This document shows, piece by piece, positions 33,554-42,383 of a DNA stretch of 64,000 nucleotides. How positions within the stretch are numbered: position 1 is the first letter of the stretch; each line of letters opens with the position of its first letter. Location: positions 1,178,001 to 1,242,000 of the forward strand of contig NZ_CP022987.1 in NCBI RefSeq assembly GCF_004022565.1, written 5' to 3'. The DNA is from Pollutimonas thiosulfatoxidans (GTDB lineage Bacteria > Pseudomonadota > Gammaproteobacteria > Burkholderiales > Burkholderiaceae_B). The position numbers and the translations under genes are program-made. The notes under the pieces were generated by a model. That model had not been told where the DNA came from. It saw nothing but the letters and a program-made list of their open reading frames with translations, and ran no database searches.

Positions 33554-34345
33554 TTAGTAATTGGCCCGGATAATCACATGCTTCAAGGCAATGGGCTCAA
33601 TTATGGTTCGCCCCGTAAACGGACGATCATAAGCTGACATCAGATACAGCGTTACGCCAAAACCCAAAGAGAATAGCGTCAGTGAAATGACCAGGGGACG
33701 CCGGAAGTTCAGGTGCAGCTCCGAAATGACGCAGGCCGAGACGAACAGCAGCACAAAAACAGCCAGCCATTTAGGCAGGCGTATACGCGTCTCGGCCACC
33801 CGGAGCCTGTCATCACGGGCCAGCTCGACACGCGTCATGTATTTGCGCAGCTCCTGACCGGCGATGGATTCTCCGAATGAGTCTGCGTGGGCCTCCAGGC
33901 GTACGGCCGCCACCATCAGGTTTTCGAGCGTCTGCTCTGTGTTGTTGCTGAACTGCCCCTTGCTCATCAAGGCCCATTCCTCCTCCACGGTATACCTGAC
34001 ATAGTCCTTGAGCAATTGCTTGATGGGTTCGGCATCGGGTGGCTGCAGATGCTTGGTGACGCGGATGGCATCGGAGATGGCGGTGGCTTCCTGTTCGACT
34101 GCGATCCGGCCGCGCTCGTCGTTGTGCCAGACGTCTGCCGCAACAAAGGCTATCACCATGCCGGTAGGAAGCAATATGCCAGAGAGCATCGTATTGACGA
34201 TGGCGGTGCCGCGCGGGTTGGGAAAGCACTTCCTGGTAAGAGCCATGGTCAGTGCCGACACCCCGCTCAGGATGCCGGTGCCGATCAGGCACAAGAAAAA
34301 CAACTGCAGGTTGCTCAAGTAAAACAGGTGCTCGTAAAGCGTCAT
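33554..34345 (-). CDS. DUF4239-type membrane protein
   Basis: 263 residues. Two N-terminal helices (LQLFFLCLIGTGILSGVSA and a second at about 48-68), a soluble helical middle of about 110 residues, and two C-terminal helices (LAVFVLLFVSACVI and LVISLTLFSLGFGVTLYL) form the DUF4239 layout. The role is unknown. The ATG at 34345 follows CGGAG; the open frame continues upstream to 35050 only as the shadow of the GST gene. Confidence 0.75.
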   Translation of the reverse strand: MTLYEHLFYLSNLQLFFLCLIGTGILSGVSALTMALTRKCFPNPRGTAIVNTMLSGILLPTGMVIAFVAADVWHNDERGRIAVEQEATAISDAIRVTKHLQPPDAEPIKQLLKDYVRYTVEEEWALMSKGQFSNNTEQTLENLMVAAVRLEAHADSFGESIAGQELRKYMTRVELARDDRLRVAETRIRLPKWLAVFVLLFVSACVISELHLNFRRPLVISLTLFSLGFGVTLYLMSAYDRPFTGRTIIEPIALKHVIIRANY

Positions 34346-34438
34346 TGCTTTCTCCGTGAACGCGAGCGCGCAAGCGCTCACACTAACGGAAGCTGCCTGG
34401 ATGGTAAAGTACAAACAAGCACTGAAGTGAGGAACTGC

Positions 34439-35137
34439 ATGATCGATCTGTATTACTGGACCACCCCCAACGGCCACAAGATAACCATGTTTCTTGAAGA
34501 GGCCGGCTTGCCTTATACGATCCATCCCATCGATATCGGCAAAGGCGATCAATTCCAGCCCGACTTCCTGCGCATCTCGCCCAACAACCGCATTCCGGCC
34601 ATCGTCGACCACGCCCCTGCGGACGGTGGCGACCCGATCTCGGTGTTTGAATCGGGTGCCATCTTGCTTTATTTGGCCGACAAAACCGGCCGCTACATTC
34701 CCCACACCTTGCGGGAACGCAACGAGGTGTTGCAATGGCTGTTCTGGCAAATGGGCGGCCTGGGGCCAATGGCGGGGCAAAATCATCACTTCAATGCCTA
34801 TGCGCCCGAGCGCGTCCCGTATGCCATTGATCGCTATGTGCGCGAAACAGCACGCCTGTACGGGGTGTTGAACAAGCAGCTTGCTGACAGGGAATTCATA
34901 GGCGGCGACTACTCCATTGCCGATATGGCTTGCTATCCGTGGGTCGTGCCTCACGAGCGCCAAGGCCAGAACCTGGCCGAATTTCCCGCCTTGCAACGTT
35001 GGTTTGAGGCCATCGCGGCGCGCCCCGCTACGATCCGGGCCTACGAGCAAGCGGCACGCATCAATACCCGCCCATCGGTATCCGACGAAGAGTCGCGCCG
35101 TATATTATTCGGCCAGGATGCCCGGACCATAAAATGA
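34439..35137 (+). CDS. Glutathione S-transferase (YfcG/nu-class-like)
   Basis: 232 residues: thioredoxin-fold N-terminus beginning DLYYWTTPNGHKITMFLEEA, with the glutathione gamma-Glu site VFESGAILLYLA, then an all-helical C-terminal domain containing the N-capping GGDYSIADMACYPWV. The Thr-rich TTPNG active site matches YfcG/YghU-type enzymes, which show disulfide-bond oxidoreductase activity. GAGGA precedes the ATG. Its stop overlaps the start of the lipoprotein gene by 4 nt (ATGA). Confidence 0.92.
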   Translation: MIDLYYWTTPNGHKITMFLEEAGLPYTIHPIDIGKGDQFQPDFLRISPNNRIPAIVDHAPADGGDPISVFESGAILLYLADKTGRYIPHTLRERNEVLQWLFWQMGGLGPMAGQNHHFNAYAPERVPYAIDRYVRETARLYGVLNKQLADREFIGGDYSIADMACYPWVVPHERQGQNLAEFPALQRWFEAIAARPATIRAYEQAARINTRPSVSDEESRRILFGQDARTIK

Positions 35138-35943
35138 TTACTCACCGCCCCGCCTTTTTGCCCCTGCGCATAGCCGCGATGCTTAGCGTGTGTGCAGCGC
35201 TTGCCGCCTGCGCAAGCGGCCCGTCGTCAGATATCTCCTTGATACCGACCCAGACGGCCGAACAAACCAGCAAGGACGGGCTGTTTACCCAGCCTGTCAA
35301 ATGGGAACGCAGCAAACCCGGCTGCCAAGGCGATTGCCCGCAACTGAAGGTCGATTCGCTGGTCTTTCCCGGGGTGCCACGGCTGACCGAACTGATCGAC
35401 CATGCCTTGGCGGTCATGACTGGCGTCGGCAACAGCGGCCCAGCGCCCTACACGACCATCGCCGAATACGAAGCGTATTTCTGGCAGACGGCGGCGCCGC
35501 GTGATGAAACCGTTATGGCGGCCAAGACGCGCTACCGCAACCGCCATATCACTGTGATCGAGCTCGATACCTGGCAGTATCTCACTGGCGCCGCCCATGG
35601 CATATCGGCAACCCAGTTCCTCAACTGGGACAACGACCAGGGCAAAGTTTTAGGGCTGGCCGATGTGCTCGAACCGGGGCAGACCGACGCTTATGTGGCC
35701 GCCCTGAAACAAGTGCACAGCCAGTGGCTAGCCGCCAATCCGGACGCCCAGCGCGATCCGGATACCTACAATCGTATCTGGCCCTTCCAGCCCAGCACGA
35801 ACTTCGGTTTTACGGACAACGGCCTGGTCGTCAAGTACGACTCTTACCTGATTGCGCCCTACGCGGCCGGCCAGCCAGAGCTTGTTATTCCTTACACCGC
35901 GCTGCGGGGCGTATTGCGGCCGGCCTACCTGCCGCAACCTTAA
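35134..35943 (+). CDS. Lipoprotein with DUF3298 (RsiV-like) domain
   Basis: 269 residues with a lipoprotein signal (ALAAC, lipid-attachment Cys near residue 27). A PdaC/RsiV-type region and a C-terminal DUF3298 domain follow (LDTWQYLTGAAHGISATQFL, then LGLADVLEPGQTD and YLIAPYAAGQPELVIPYTAL). Relatives include the C-terminal lysozyme-sensing part of RsiV, but this protein has no sigma-factor partner here. Expected on the outer membrane periplasmic face. Coupled to GST by a 4-nt overlap; shares its stop with the convergent ankyrin gene (TTAA). Confidence 0.82.
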   Translation: MITHRPAFLPLRIAAMLSVCAALAACASGPSSDISLIPTQTAEQTSKDGLFTQPVKWERSKPGCQGDCPQLKVDSLVFPGVPRLTELIDHALAVMTGVGNSGPAPYTTIAEYEAYFWQTAAPRDETVMAAKTRYRNRHITVIELDTWQYLTGAAHGISATQFLNWDNDQGKVLGLADVLEPGQTDAYVAALKQVHSQWLAANPDAQRDPDTYNRIWPFQPSTNFGFTDNGLVVKYDSYLIAPYAAGQPELVIPYTALRGVLRPAYLPQP

Positions 35944-36806
35944 GGTTCGGATGGTTCGTTAAAGCGATCCAGGTCAAAATACCGCGAGGTGCCGTGCTCT
36001 TGCCCGGACTGCGGGTCGGATTTTTTGGCGGGCGCAGCAACCGCGTCCACATCGTCCAGGTTGATGATGGCCTGGGCGGCATCATCTCCGGACTGCCGCT
36101 GCGCCGCCCGCCTTGCCAAGACCTTGCTGGTCAGCACGTCCAACTGCTTGGCCAAGGCGGTATTGCCTTTCTCTCGCGCCCAGTCTGCCGCATCGAGTTG
36201 CTGCAGATTGACCATCGTGGCGTCCGCGCCATGAGCAAGCAAATAACGCACGACCGCCTCGTTGCCATCGTAAGCTGCCATCATCAGCGCGGTGGTTCCA
36301 TCCGGCCCCGGTGCATTGACCATCGCCTTGTTGGCGATCAGCATCTTTACGGTATCCAGATGGCCCTTGGAGGCCGCATATTGCAGTGGCGTCCAGCCCA
36401 GCCGGTTCACCTGCGCGCCTCTTTTGATCAGGGCCTGCGCCCGCTGCGTCTGGCCCACCACCGCCAAATACATCAAGGGTGTTTCGCCATTGGCGTTAAC
36501 GATTTCGATCTTAGTCTTAGGATGCGCCGCCAGCACATCGTAGACGGTCCAGGCGTTATCGCGAACCGCCTGCATAATGGCCGGCTGCCCTTTGTCACTG
36601 AGTGCATTGGGGTCTGCACCTCGCGCCAGCATGCTACGTACACTTTCAGCCCGGTCATTGGCGATATGCACCCACCAGTCGCTGGGGTTTGCCGCGAGCG
36701 CCGCCATACCCCACATCAGGCCAAAGACCATCACCACCAAGAATCTCCATTTCAGAAATTCGAAGTGAGAAAGATGAGTTAAAGCTTTACTTTTAATATT
36801 TAACAT
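35940..36806 (-). CDS. Exported ankyrin-repeat protein
   Basis: 288 residues. The N-terminal hydrophobic stretch (FLVVMVFGLMWGMAALAA) is a signal peptide or anchor. About five ankyrin repeats occupy residues 45-210 (for example GWTPLQYAASKGHLDTVKML and GTTALMMAAYDGNEAVVRYL). The Ala/Gln-rich tail is unstructured. It lies 18 nt after tatD as the last gene of the mltG-tmk-holB-tatD run, a position often held by an ankyrin gene in Burkholderiales. The partner is unknown. Confidence 0.88.
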   Translation of the reverse strand: MLNIKSKALTHLSHFEFLKWRFLVVMVFGLMWGMAALAANPSDWWVHIANDRAESVRSMLARGADPNALSDKGQPAIMQAVRDNAWTVYDVLAAHPKTKIEIVNANGETPLMYLAVVGQTQRAQALIKRGAQVNRLGWTPLQYAASKGHLDTVKMLIANKAMVNAPGPDGTTALMMAAYDGNEAVVRYLLAHGADATMVNLQQLDAADWAREKGNTALAKQLDVLTSKVLARRAAQRQSGDDAAQAIINLDDVDAVAAPAKKSDPQSGQEHGTSRYFDLDRFNEPSEP

Positions 36807-36824
36807 TAAATAATCTGCTTTAAT

Positions 36825-37595
36825 TTAGCGAGGTATCTTATTGAATAGCTTGAAGAAGTTATCCGTTGACTGCATACCGATTTCTTCCGCACTGACACCG
36901 CGCAACTCGGCAATTTTCTCCGCAACGTGCATGACCTTCGACGGATCGTTCAGTTTACCGCGGTGAGGCACGGGCGCCAGATACGGAGAATCTGTCTCGA
37001 TCAGCAACCGATCCAAGGGCAGTCTGCGCGCCAGTTCCTGCAAGTCTTGTGCCTTCTTGAAAGTCACAATACCCGAGAGCGAGATAAAGAAATTCAGATC
37101 CATCGCCGCCCGGGCGACCTCCCAGGACTCGGTAAAGCAGTGCATGACCCCGCCAATCTCGTCCGCGCCCTCTTCTTTCATGATGCGCAAGGTGTCTGCG
37201 CTGGCGGCGCGAGTGTGGATGATCAGCGGCAGGCTGCTCTTGCGGCTGGCCCGAATATGAATGCGGAAACGCTCACGCTGCCATTCCAGTGGCTCGGCCA
37301 GGCGGAAATAGTCCAGGCCCGTCTCGCCTATCGCGACAACCTTGGGAGAGCGGGACAGTTCCACCAATTGCTCTACGGTGGGCTCAACGGTGTCTTCGTA
37401 GTCGGGATGCACGCCCACGGAGGCATATAGCTGGTCCTGGCCTTGCACCAGATCGTGCAAGCGCGGCCAATCGGGCAGGTTCACGCTGACGACCAGGGCG
37501 TGACTGACACGGTTTTCGGCCATGCGCGCCAGTACATCGGGCAATTGCTGCGCCAGCTCGGGAAAATCAAGATGGCAATGAGAATCTACATACAT
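36825..37595 (-). CDS. tatD: TatD-family metal-dependent hydrolase / DNase
   Basis: 256 residues of the TatD TIM barrel: YVDSHCHLDF with the first two metal His, GETGLDYF with the bridging Glu, IIHTRAA, MHCFTES and ETDSPYLAP with the final Asp. The closest group is YcfH, the paralogue encoded beside holB. It acts as a 3'-5' exonuclease in oxidative DNA repair. It is 22 nt downstream of holB on the same strand. Confidence 0.93.
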   Translation of the reverse strand: MYVDSHCHLDFPELAQQLPDVLARMAENRVSHALVVSVNLPDWPRLHDLVQGQDQLYASVGVHPDYEDTVEPTVEQLVELSRSPKVVAIGETGLDYFRLAEPLEWQRERFRIHIRASRKSSLPLIIHTRAASADTLRIMKEEGADEIGGVMHCFTESWEVARAAMDLNFFISLSGIVTFKKAQDLQELARRLPLDRLLIETDSPYLAPVPHRGKLNDPSKVMHVAEKIAELRGVSAEEIGMQSTDNFFKLFNKIPR

Positions 37596-37617
37596 GGACT
37601 AGGACTCCGGTCGGTAT

Positions 37618-38676
37618 TCAGTGTGGCGCTTGCGCGCACGCGAGCGCGACTCGCTGCAGCACGCTATGCACCAGCAGTTTTGCATTCAAGGGGTGGCCCG
37701 CAATGGCACGTTGCTGTGACAGCCACTTGGCCGTATCGGACAAACTGACGGGGGAAGACTGGTGCGCCACTTTACCGAGCGGCCCTGCAAGTTCGGGAAA
37801 ATAACGCAGGGGCGCGCCGGCCGCTGCCAGAGACAAGTCGACCAGCAGGCGTTGCAAGCCATCTATCCAGTCCTGCGGGGCTTGCTTCTCGAGCAAGTCG
37901 GCAGTCGGCCCGACGTCGAAGCTTGCGCCTGCCGACAAGGACCTTAGAAAATCACCCAGCCACGCGGGGCACGGTTCGCCGCCCGCCTGTGCCAGTGCAC
38001 GCGCCAGCACCGGGGCACCGCCGGCGGCTGCGAGCCATGCATCGGCTCGCTGAACGCCTTCGCCGGCCAGCCAGGACAAGCTGGTCTGGCTGTCTGGCAC
38101 GGATAGCGGCAAACGCCGGCAACGTGAGACCAGCGTGGGCAAGAGGCGGTCGGGCGCATCGGCAACCAGTAAAAAAACCGTATGCTCGGGGGGCTCTTCC
38201 AGTACTTTCAGCAAGGCATTGGCCGAGATGGCATTCATGGCTGCGGCGGGGTAAATAACCGCCACACGCCACCCCCCGCGATGGGTGGCGGTGTTGAACC
38301 AGCCGCCCAGGCTGCGCAATTGCTCTACGCGTATATCACGGGATGGCGCTTTTTTAGCCGTCCCGCCACCGGCTTCGGCATCGTCGTCCGAGCTTGCCGT
38401 TGCCCCTTCTTCCAAAGCCAGCGCTTCCGGACGTATGCGGCGCAGGTCGGGATGGCTGCCGGCATCCAGCCACAGACAGGCGGCACAATGACCACAGGCC
38501 AACTGGTCTATGGGCGATTCACACAGCAGGCTGGCTGCTGCGGCCATGGCGAATTGCCGTTTTCCGATGCCGGGCAAGCCGTGTAGCAGCCAGGCGTGCG
38601 CAAAACGCTCACGCTGGCCCAGCCACGCCCGAGCCGGCTCGACTTGCCAGGGCAGAAAAGAAACGAGATCGCTCAT
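37618..38676 (-). CDS. holB: DNA polymerase III delta-prime subunit
   Basis: 352 residues: clamp-loader AAA+ domain with a P-loop-like GLPGIGKRQFA, the four-Cys zinc module (CESPIDQLACGHCAAC), the RIEQLR strand (present as RVEQLRSLGG) and the SRC motif (LVSRCRRL) that supplies the arginine finger. An acidic insertion near residue 100 (SSDDDAEAGGG) is lineage-specific. It overlaps tmk by 4 nt (ATGA), the usual coupling. Confidence 0.94.
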   Translation of the reverse strand: MSDLVSFLPWQVEPARAWLGQRERFAHAWLLHGLPGIGKRQFAMAAAASLLCESPIDQLACGHCAACLWLDAGSHPDLRRIRPEALALEEGATASSDDDAEAGGGTAKKAPSRDIRVEQLRSLGGWFNTATHRGGWRVAVIYPAAAMNAISANALLKVLEEPPEHTVFLLVADAPDRLLPTLVSRCRRLPLSVPDSQTSLSWLAGEGVQRADAWLAAAGGAPVLARALAQAGGEPCPAWLGDFLRSLSAGASFDVGPTADLLEKQAPQDWIDGLQRLLVDLSLAAAGAPLRYFPELAGPLGKVAHQSSPVSLSDTAKWLSQQRAIAGHPLNAKLLVHSVLQRVALACAQAPH

Positions 38677-39329
38677 GACGCGGCCACCGCAGCAGGTCCG
38701 TCTCGGTGGCGGCGCAGCAAGGCGTCAATATCTTCGCACAAGCCTTCGCGAATCCGCGCTATGGGCAAGGTGGAGTCAACAATAAGAATGCGTTCTGGAT
38801 GCTGCGCGACCCTATCGTGATAAGCCTGTCGGGTGCGCTCGAAGAAGGCCGCCCCTTCCTGCTCGAAACGGTCCAGATCGCGAGTGCGCGCCAGGCGTTC
38901 ACGCGCCACCTCCAGCGGCACATCAAACAGCCAACTGCGGTCGGGCTGCAGGTCCGCATGCACCCAATGCTCCAAAGCGGCAACGGCTGTGGCGCCCAAT
39001 TGCCGCCCTCCACCCTGGTAAGCGTAGGTGGCATCCGTAAAGCGGTCGCAGACCACCCACTTGCCCGCCGCCAGCGCCGGCTTGATGACGGTTTCCACAT
39101 GCTCGCAACGCGCCGCGAACATCAGCAAGGTTTCGGACTTCAGGTGCATGGGACGATGCAGCAGCAGCTCACGCAAAGCTTCGCCCAGCGCTGTGCCGCC
39201 CGGCTCGCGCGTGGCGATCACGGACAGGCCTCGCTGGCCAAGCTGATCGACCAGCCATTCAATATGGGTGCTTTTACCGGCGCCGTCCAGGCCTTCCAGC
39301 GTGATGAAACAGCCGCGCTGCACGTCCAT
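38673..39329 (-). CDS. tmk: Thymidylate kinase
   Basis: 218 residues with the P-loop GLDGAGKST, the DRx motif (CDRFTDATYAYQGGGR) and the LID region (LARTRDLDRFEQEG). It phosphorylates dTMP to dTDP. Its ATG overlaps the mltG stop by one base (TAATG) and its stop overlaps holB by four, so mltG, tmk and holB are one translationally coupled unit. Confidence 0.96.
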   Translation of the reverse strand: MDVQRGCFITLEGLDGAGKSTHIEWLVDQLGQRGLSVIATREPGGTALGEALRELLLHRPMHLKSETLLMFAARCEHVETVIKPALAAGKWVVCDRFTDATYAYQGGGRQLGATAVAALEHWVHADLQPDRSWLFDVPLEVARERLARTRDLDRFEQEGAAFFERTRQAYHDRVAQHPERILIVDSTLPIARIREGLCEDIDALLRRHRDGPAAVAAS

Positions 39330-40339
39330 TAACTGCCCCGTCCCAGTATATATTTGGCTACCGCGCGATTGTGGGCTGCGAGGTTATTGGAAAATTCGCT
39401 GGTGCCATCGCCCCGCGATACGAAATACAGATGTTTGTGCTGATCGGGATGCAATACCGCCAGCAGCGCCGCGCGCCCGGCGCTGGCAATGGGCGTCGGC
39501 GGCAGCCCACCGCGCGTATACGTGTTCCACGGAGTATCGCGGGTCAGGTCCTTGCGTCGAATGCGGCCCTGGTAGGCGTCTCCCATGCCGTAGATGACGG
39601 TGGGATCCGTCTGCAAAGGCATGCCGATGCGCAGGCGATTGACGAATACGCCGGCAACCTTGCCGCGGTCGGCACTATGGCCGGTTTCCTTCTCGACAAT
39701 CGATGCCAGGATAAGCGCCTCGTAAGGTGTCTTCAAGGGCACCTCGGGCGCCCTCTGGGCCCACATTTCATTCAATATGGTCATTTGTGCATGGTAGGCG
39801 CGACGCAAGATGTCGAAGTCGCTGGTGCCGGGCACAAAAACGTAAGTGTCGGGGTAAAACAGCCCTTCTGGGCTGGACCACTCGGCGCCGAGCCGCTCCA
39901 GCAACTGGGCGTCGCTGGTTTCGCCCAGCGTCTGGCGCACATTCGGGGCCTCGCGCAGCGCCATGCGTATGCGCTGGTAGCTCCAGCCTTCGACCAGGGT
40001 CAGGCGGGTCTGCGTCATGTCGCCATTGGCCATGCGATCAAGCAGAATGCGCGGCGTATCGCCCTGCTGGGCTTCGTACGCGCCGGCTTGCAACTGCTTA
40101 TCCCGCCCGGTGAGGCGCGCCAGCAGCACGAAACCATCTTCGTTGATATGGATGCCCGCCTTGGCCATGGCACGGGCAATTCCCCGAGGGCCGCTACCGG
40201 GCTCCACCACATAGTCGATCCGGTCGGCGTCCAGCGTCACGGGGTTGGAAGTCCAATACCATGCGGCACCACTGACAGCAGTGGCGATCAGCGCCATGGC
40301 AAGCAGCAAATATAGGAAGATTGATCTGATTTTCTTCAT
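39329..40339 (-). CDS. mltG: Endolytic murein transglycosylase MltG
   Basis: 336 residues: a single N-terminal membrane anchor (FLYLLLAMALIATAVSGAAW), a LysM-like domain, and the catalytic YceG domain with the essential Glu in LASIVEKETG and the conserved LQTDPTVIYG and PTPIASAGRAAL. It cuts nascent glycan strands and terminates their elongation at the inner membrane. The ATG at 40339 is chosen because MKKIRS directly precedes the anchor; the frame extends to 40414 without signals. Confidence 0.94.
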   Translation of the reverse strand: MKKIRSIFLYLLLAMALIATAVSGAAWYWTSNPVTLDADRIDYVVEPGSGPRGIARAMAKAGIHINEDGFVLLARLTGRDKQLQAGAYEAQQGDTPRILLDRMANGDMTQTRLTLVEGWSYQRIRMALREAPNVRQTLGETSDAQLLERLGAEWSSPEGLFYPDTYVFVPGTSDFDILRRAYHAQMTILNEMWAQRAPEVPLKTPYEALILASIVEKETGHSADRGKVAGVFVNRLRIGMPLQTDPTVIYGMGDAYQGRIRRKDLTRDTPWNTYTRGGLPPTPIASAGRAALLAVLHPDQHKHLYFVSRGDGTSEFSNNLAAHNRAVAKYILGRGS

Positions 40340-40483
40340 CTTGCAAAGTGTAGCCCAGCAACCCCAGGCCACCGGGCCCTGATACGCAGCGGGCGGCCCG
40401 CGTCCGGTCATCACAACAGGTTACCGCGAAGCCCGTTATCATAAACGCTGCCGTAGTCCCTGTCTTTCTTTGTGAGTTGTCTT

Positions 40484-41458
40484 ATGAGTTCTGCCGCCTA
40501 CCCGTACATGCCTTTGACTGATCTTGCCGTAATCGATATTACCGGCGCGGATGCGGCCGCCTTCCTGCACGGCCAGCTTACCCACGATGTAACCGGCCTG
40601 GCTTCAGGCCAGGCAAGACTGTCCGGCTATTGCACCGCCAAGGGGCGGCTATTGGCCACCCTGGTGTTCTGGCACGACAACAGCGGTGGGGAACCGCGCA
40701 TACGTGCCCTGGTGCCGGACGATGTCGCCGACGCGCTCATCAAGCGCTTGTCGATGTTTGTGCTACGCGCCAAGGTAAGCCTGCAGCGCTCTGCCGCTGC
40801 AGTAGGCGGCGCCATGGTCGGGGCCGGGAACGCCGCGCCGGAAGGTACGCTGGCCGACGAGGCAGCCGCCCTTCCTGCCAGCCCGGCGCCATGGGCAACA
40901 GCCAACACGCCTTCAGCCACCTGGATAGCCGCGCCCACCTCGCCAGGCGCTGCCGCGCGCTGGTGGGTGGTGGTGGAAGAACCCGACCTGCTGTCACCCT
41001 TTGCCTCTTGCAATGCAGACGACTGGCGTGTACAGGATATTTCTGCCGGGCTTCCCTGGATACGCAATGCCACGCAAGACCTCTTCATTCCTCAGACCCT
41101 CAACCTCGACCTGATCGACGGCTTGAGCTTCACCAAAGGGTGTTACCCGGGTCAGGAAGTAGTGGCGCGCAGCCATTATCGAGGCGTCGTCAAACGTCGT
41201 ACCGCGTATGGCACGGTTGCCCAGCCCGGTGATCTGGCCACCGACCAACTGGTTGGAACCGACACTTACGATGCCAGGCAACCCGATAACCCTTGTGGCC
41301 GCATCATCAACGCAGCGCAAGCGTCGAACGGCGCCGTGCACGTGCTGATGGAAGTACAACTGGCCGACCTGGGCCAGGCTGATTTCCGGGCGGAAGGCCC
41401 CCAGGGGCCGGCCATCTCGGTTCAGCCCCTGCCTTACGAAATCGTCGTAGAGCGCTAA
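40484..41458 (+). CDS. ygfZ: Folate-dependent Fe-S cluster repair protein YgfZ
   Basis: 324 residues of the GcvT-like fold with the diagnostic KGCYPGQEVVARSHYRG motif holding the redox-active Cys. It uses tetrahydrofolate to maintain Fe-S enzymes such as MiaB. A low-complexity Ala/Pro insertion (about 105-150) is not seen in E. coli. The ATG at 40484 is preferred over GTG at 40472. It is divergent from mltG, as in many Betaproteobacteria, and shares its stop with convergent mmsB (CTAA). Confidence 0.92.
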   Translation: MSSAAYPYMPLTDLAVIDITGADAAAFLHGQLTHDVTGLASGQARLSGYCTAKGRLLATLVFWHDNSGGEPRIRALVPDDVADALIKRLSMFVLRAKVSLQRSAAAVGGAMVGAGNAAPEGTLADEAAALPASPAPWATANTPSATWIAAPTSPGAAARWWVVVEEPDLLSPFASCNADDWRVQDISAGLPWIRNATQDLFIPQTLNLDLIDGLSFTKGCYPGQEVVARSHYRGVVKRRTAYGTVAQPGDLATDQLVGTDTYDARQPDNPCGRIINAAQASNGAVHVLMEVQLADLGQADFRAEGPQGPAISVQPLPYEIVVER

Positions 41459-42348
41459 ACCTGTTTGGCCTGGTACAACTTCAGTATGCTGGAGAAGTCC
41501 AGGCCACCATGCCCTTGGGCGCTGTGTAGCGAATACAGATTGCGCGCCAATTCGCCCAGCGGCACCGAAGCGCGCGCGTGCAACGCCGACTCGGCCGCCA
41601 AACCCAGATCCTTCAGCATCAGGTCAACACCAAAGCCGCCTGCGTACTGCTTGGAAGCTGGCGCATGATCCATGACACCAGGCCATGGGTTGTAGAGCTC
41701 GGTCGCCCAGTTGCGGCCCGAACTCTTGGCAATGATGTCGGACAACACCTTGGGGTCCAGCCCGTTGGCCGCGCCCAGCGCCAGCGCCTCGGAAGTGCCC
41801 GCCATCAGTATGCCCAACAGCATGTTGTTGCAGATCTTGGCAACCTGGCCGGCTCCGGCGCCGCCGGCATGGAAAATATTCTTGCCCATCTTTTCCAGAT
41901 AGCCACGCGCCGCTTCCAGGTCGGCCGGCTCGCCGCCGACGATAAAAGTCAGCGTGCCGGCCACCGCGCCGCCAGTGCCGCCAGACACTGGGGCATCGAT
42001 CATGCGCACGCCTTTGTCACGCGCAGCCTGTGCCACCTTGCGCGCGGACTCCGGCGCGATCGTGCTGCATTCCAGCACCAGCGTTCCGGACGCGATATGT
42101 TGCAGCAGACCGCTGTCGCCCAGGTATAGGCCCTCCACATGTTTGCTTGCCGGCAGCATGGAGATCACGACATCAACATCTTTAACGGCTTCAAGGGCGG
42201 AAGCCGCCGCCTGGGCGCCGGCCTGGGTCAATGTCTGGACGGCGGCCGGCACCAGGTCGAAGACCCGTAGTTCGTGCCCTGCCTTGAGCAGGTTTTGCGC
42301 CATGGGGCTGCCCATGTTTCCCAGACCGATAAATGCAATGCGGCTCAT
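41455..42348 (-). CDS. mmsB: 3-hydroxyisobutyrate dehydrogenase
   Basis: 297 residues: NAD-binding motif FIGLGNMGSPMAQNLLKAG, substrate motif DAPVSGGTGGAVAGTLTFIV, and the catalytic Lys region GAGQVAKICNN. It oxidises 3-hydroxyisobutyrate to methylmalonate semialdehyde in valine catabolism. It lies 35 nt downstream of the hydrolase gene that would make its substrate, which supports this choice over other beta-hydroxyacid dehydrogenases. Confidence 0.93.
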   Translation of the reverse strand: MSRIAFIGLGNMGSPMAQNLLKAGHELRVFDLVPAAVQTLTQAGAQAAASALEAVKDVDVVISMLPASKHVEGLYLGDSGLLQHIASGTLVLECSTIAPESARKVAQAARDKGVRMIDAPVSGGTGGAVAGTLTFIVGGEPADLEAARGYLEKMGKNIFHAGGAGAGQVAKICNNMLLGILMAGTSEALALGAANGLDPKVLSDIIAKSSGRNWATELYNPWPGVMDHAPASKQYAGGFGVDLMLKDLGLAAESALHARASVPLGELARNLYSLHSAQGHGGLDFSSILKLYQAKQV

Positions 42349-42383
42349 GCTAGTCTCCGTTTATTGTTTGATGAATACGATGC

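Noticed and set aside
34345..35050. Long upstream extension of the DUF4239 frame
   Set aside because: It is the complement of the glutathione S-transferase gene; a good RBS lies at 34346-34357 for the internal start.
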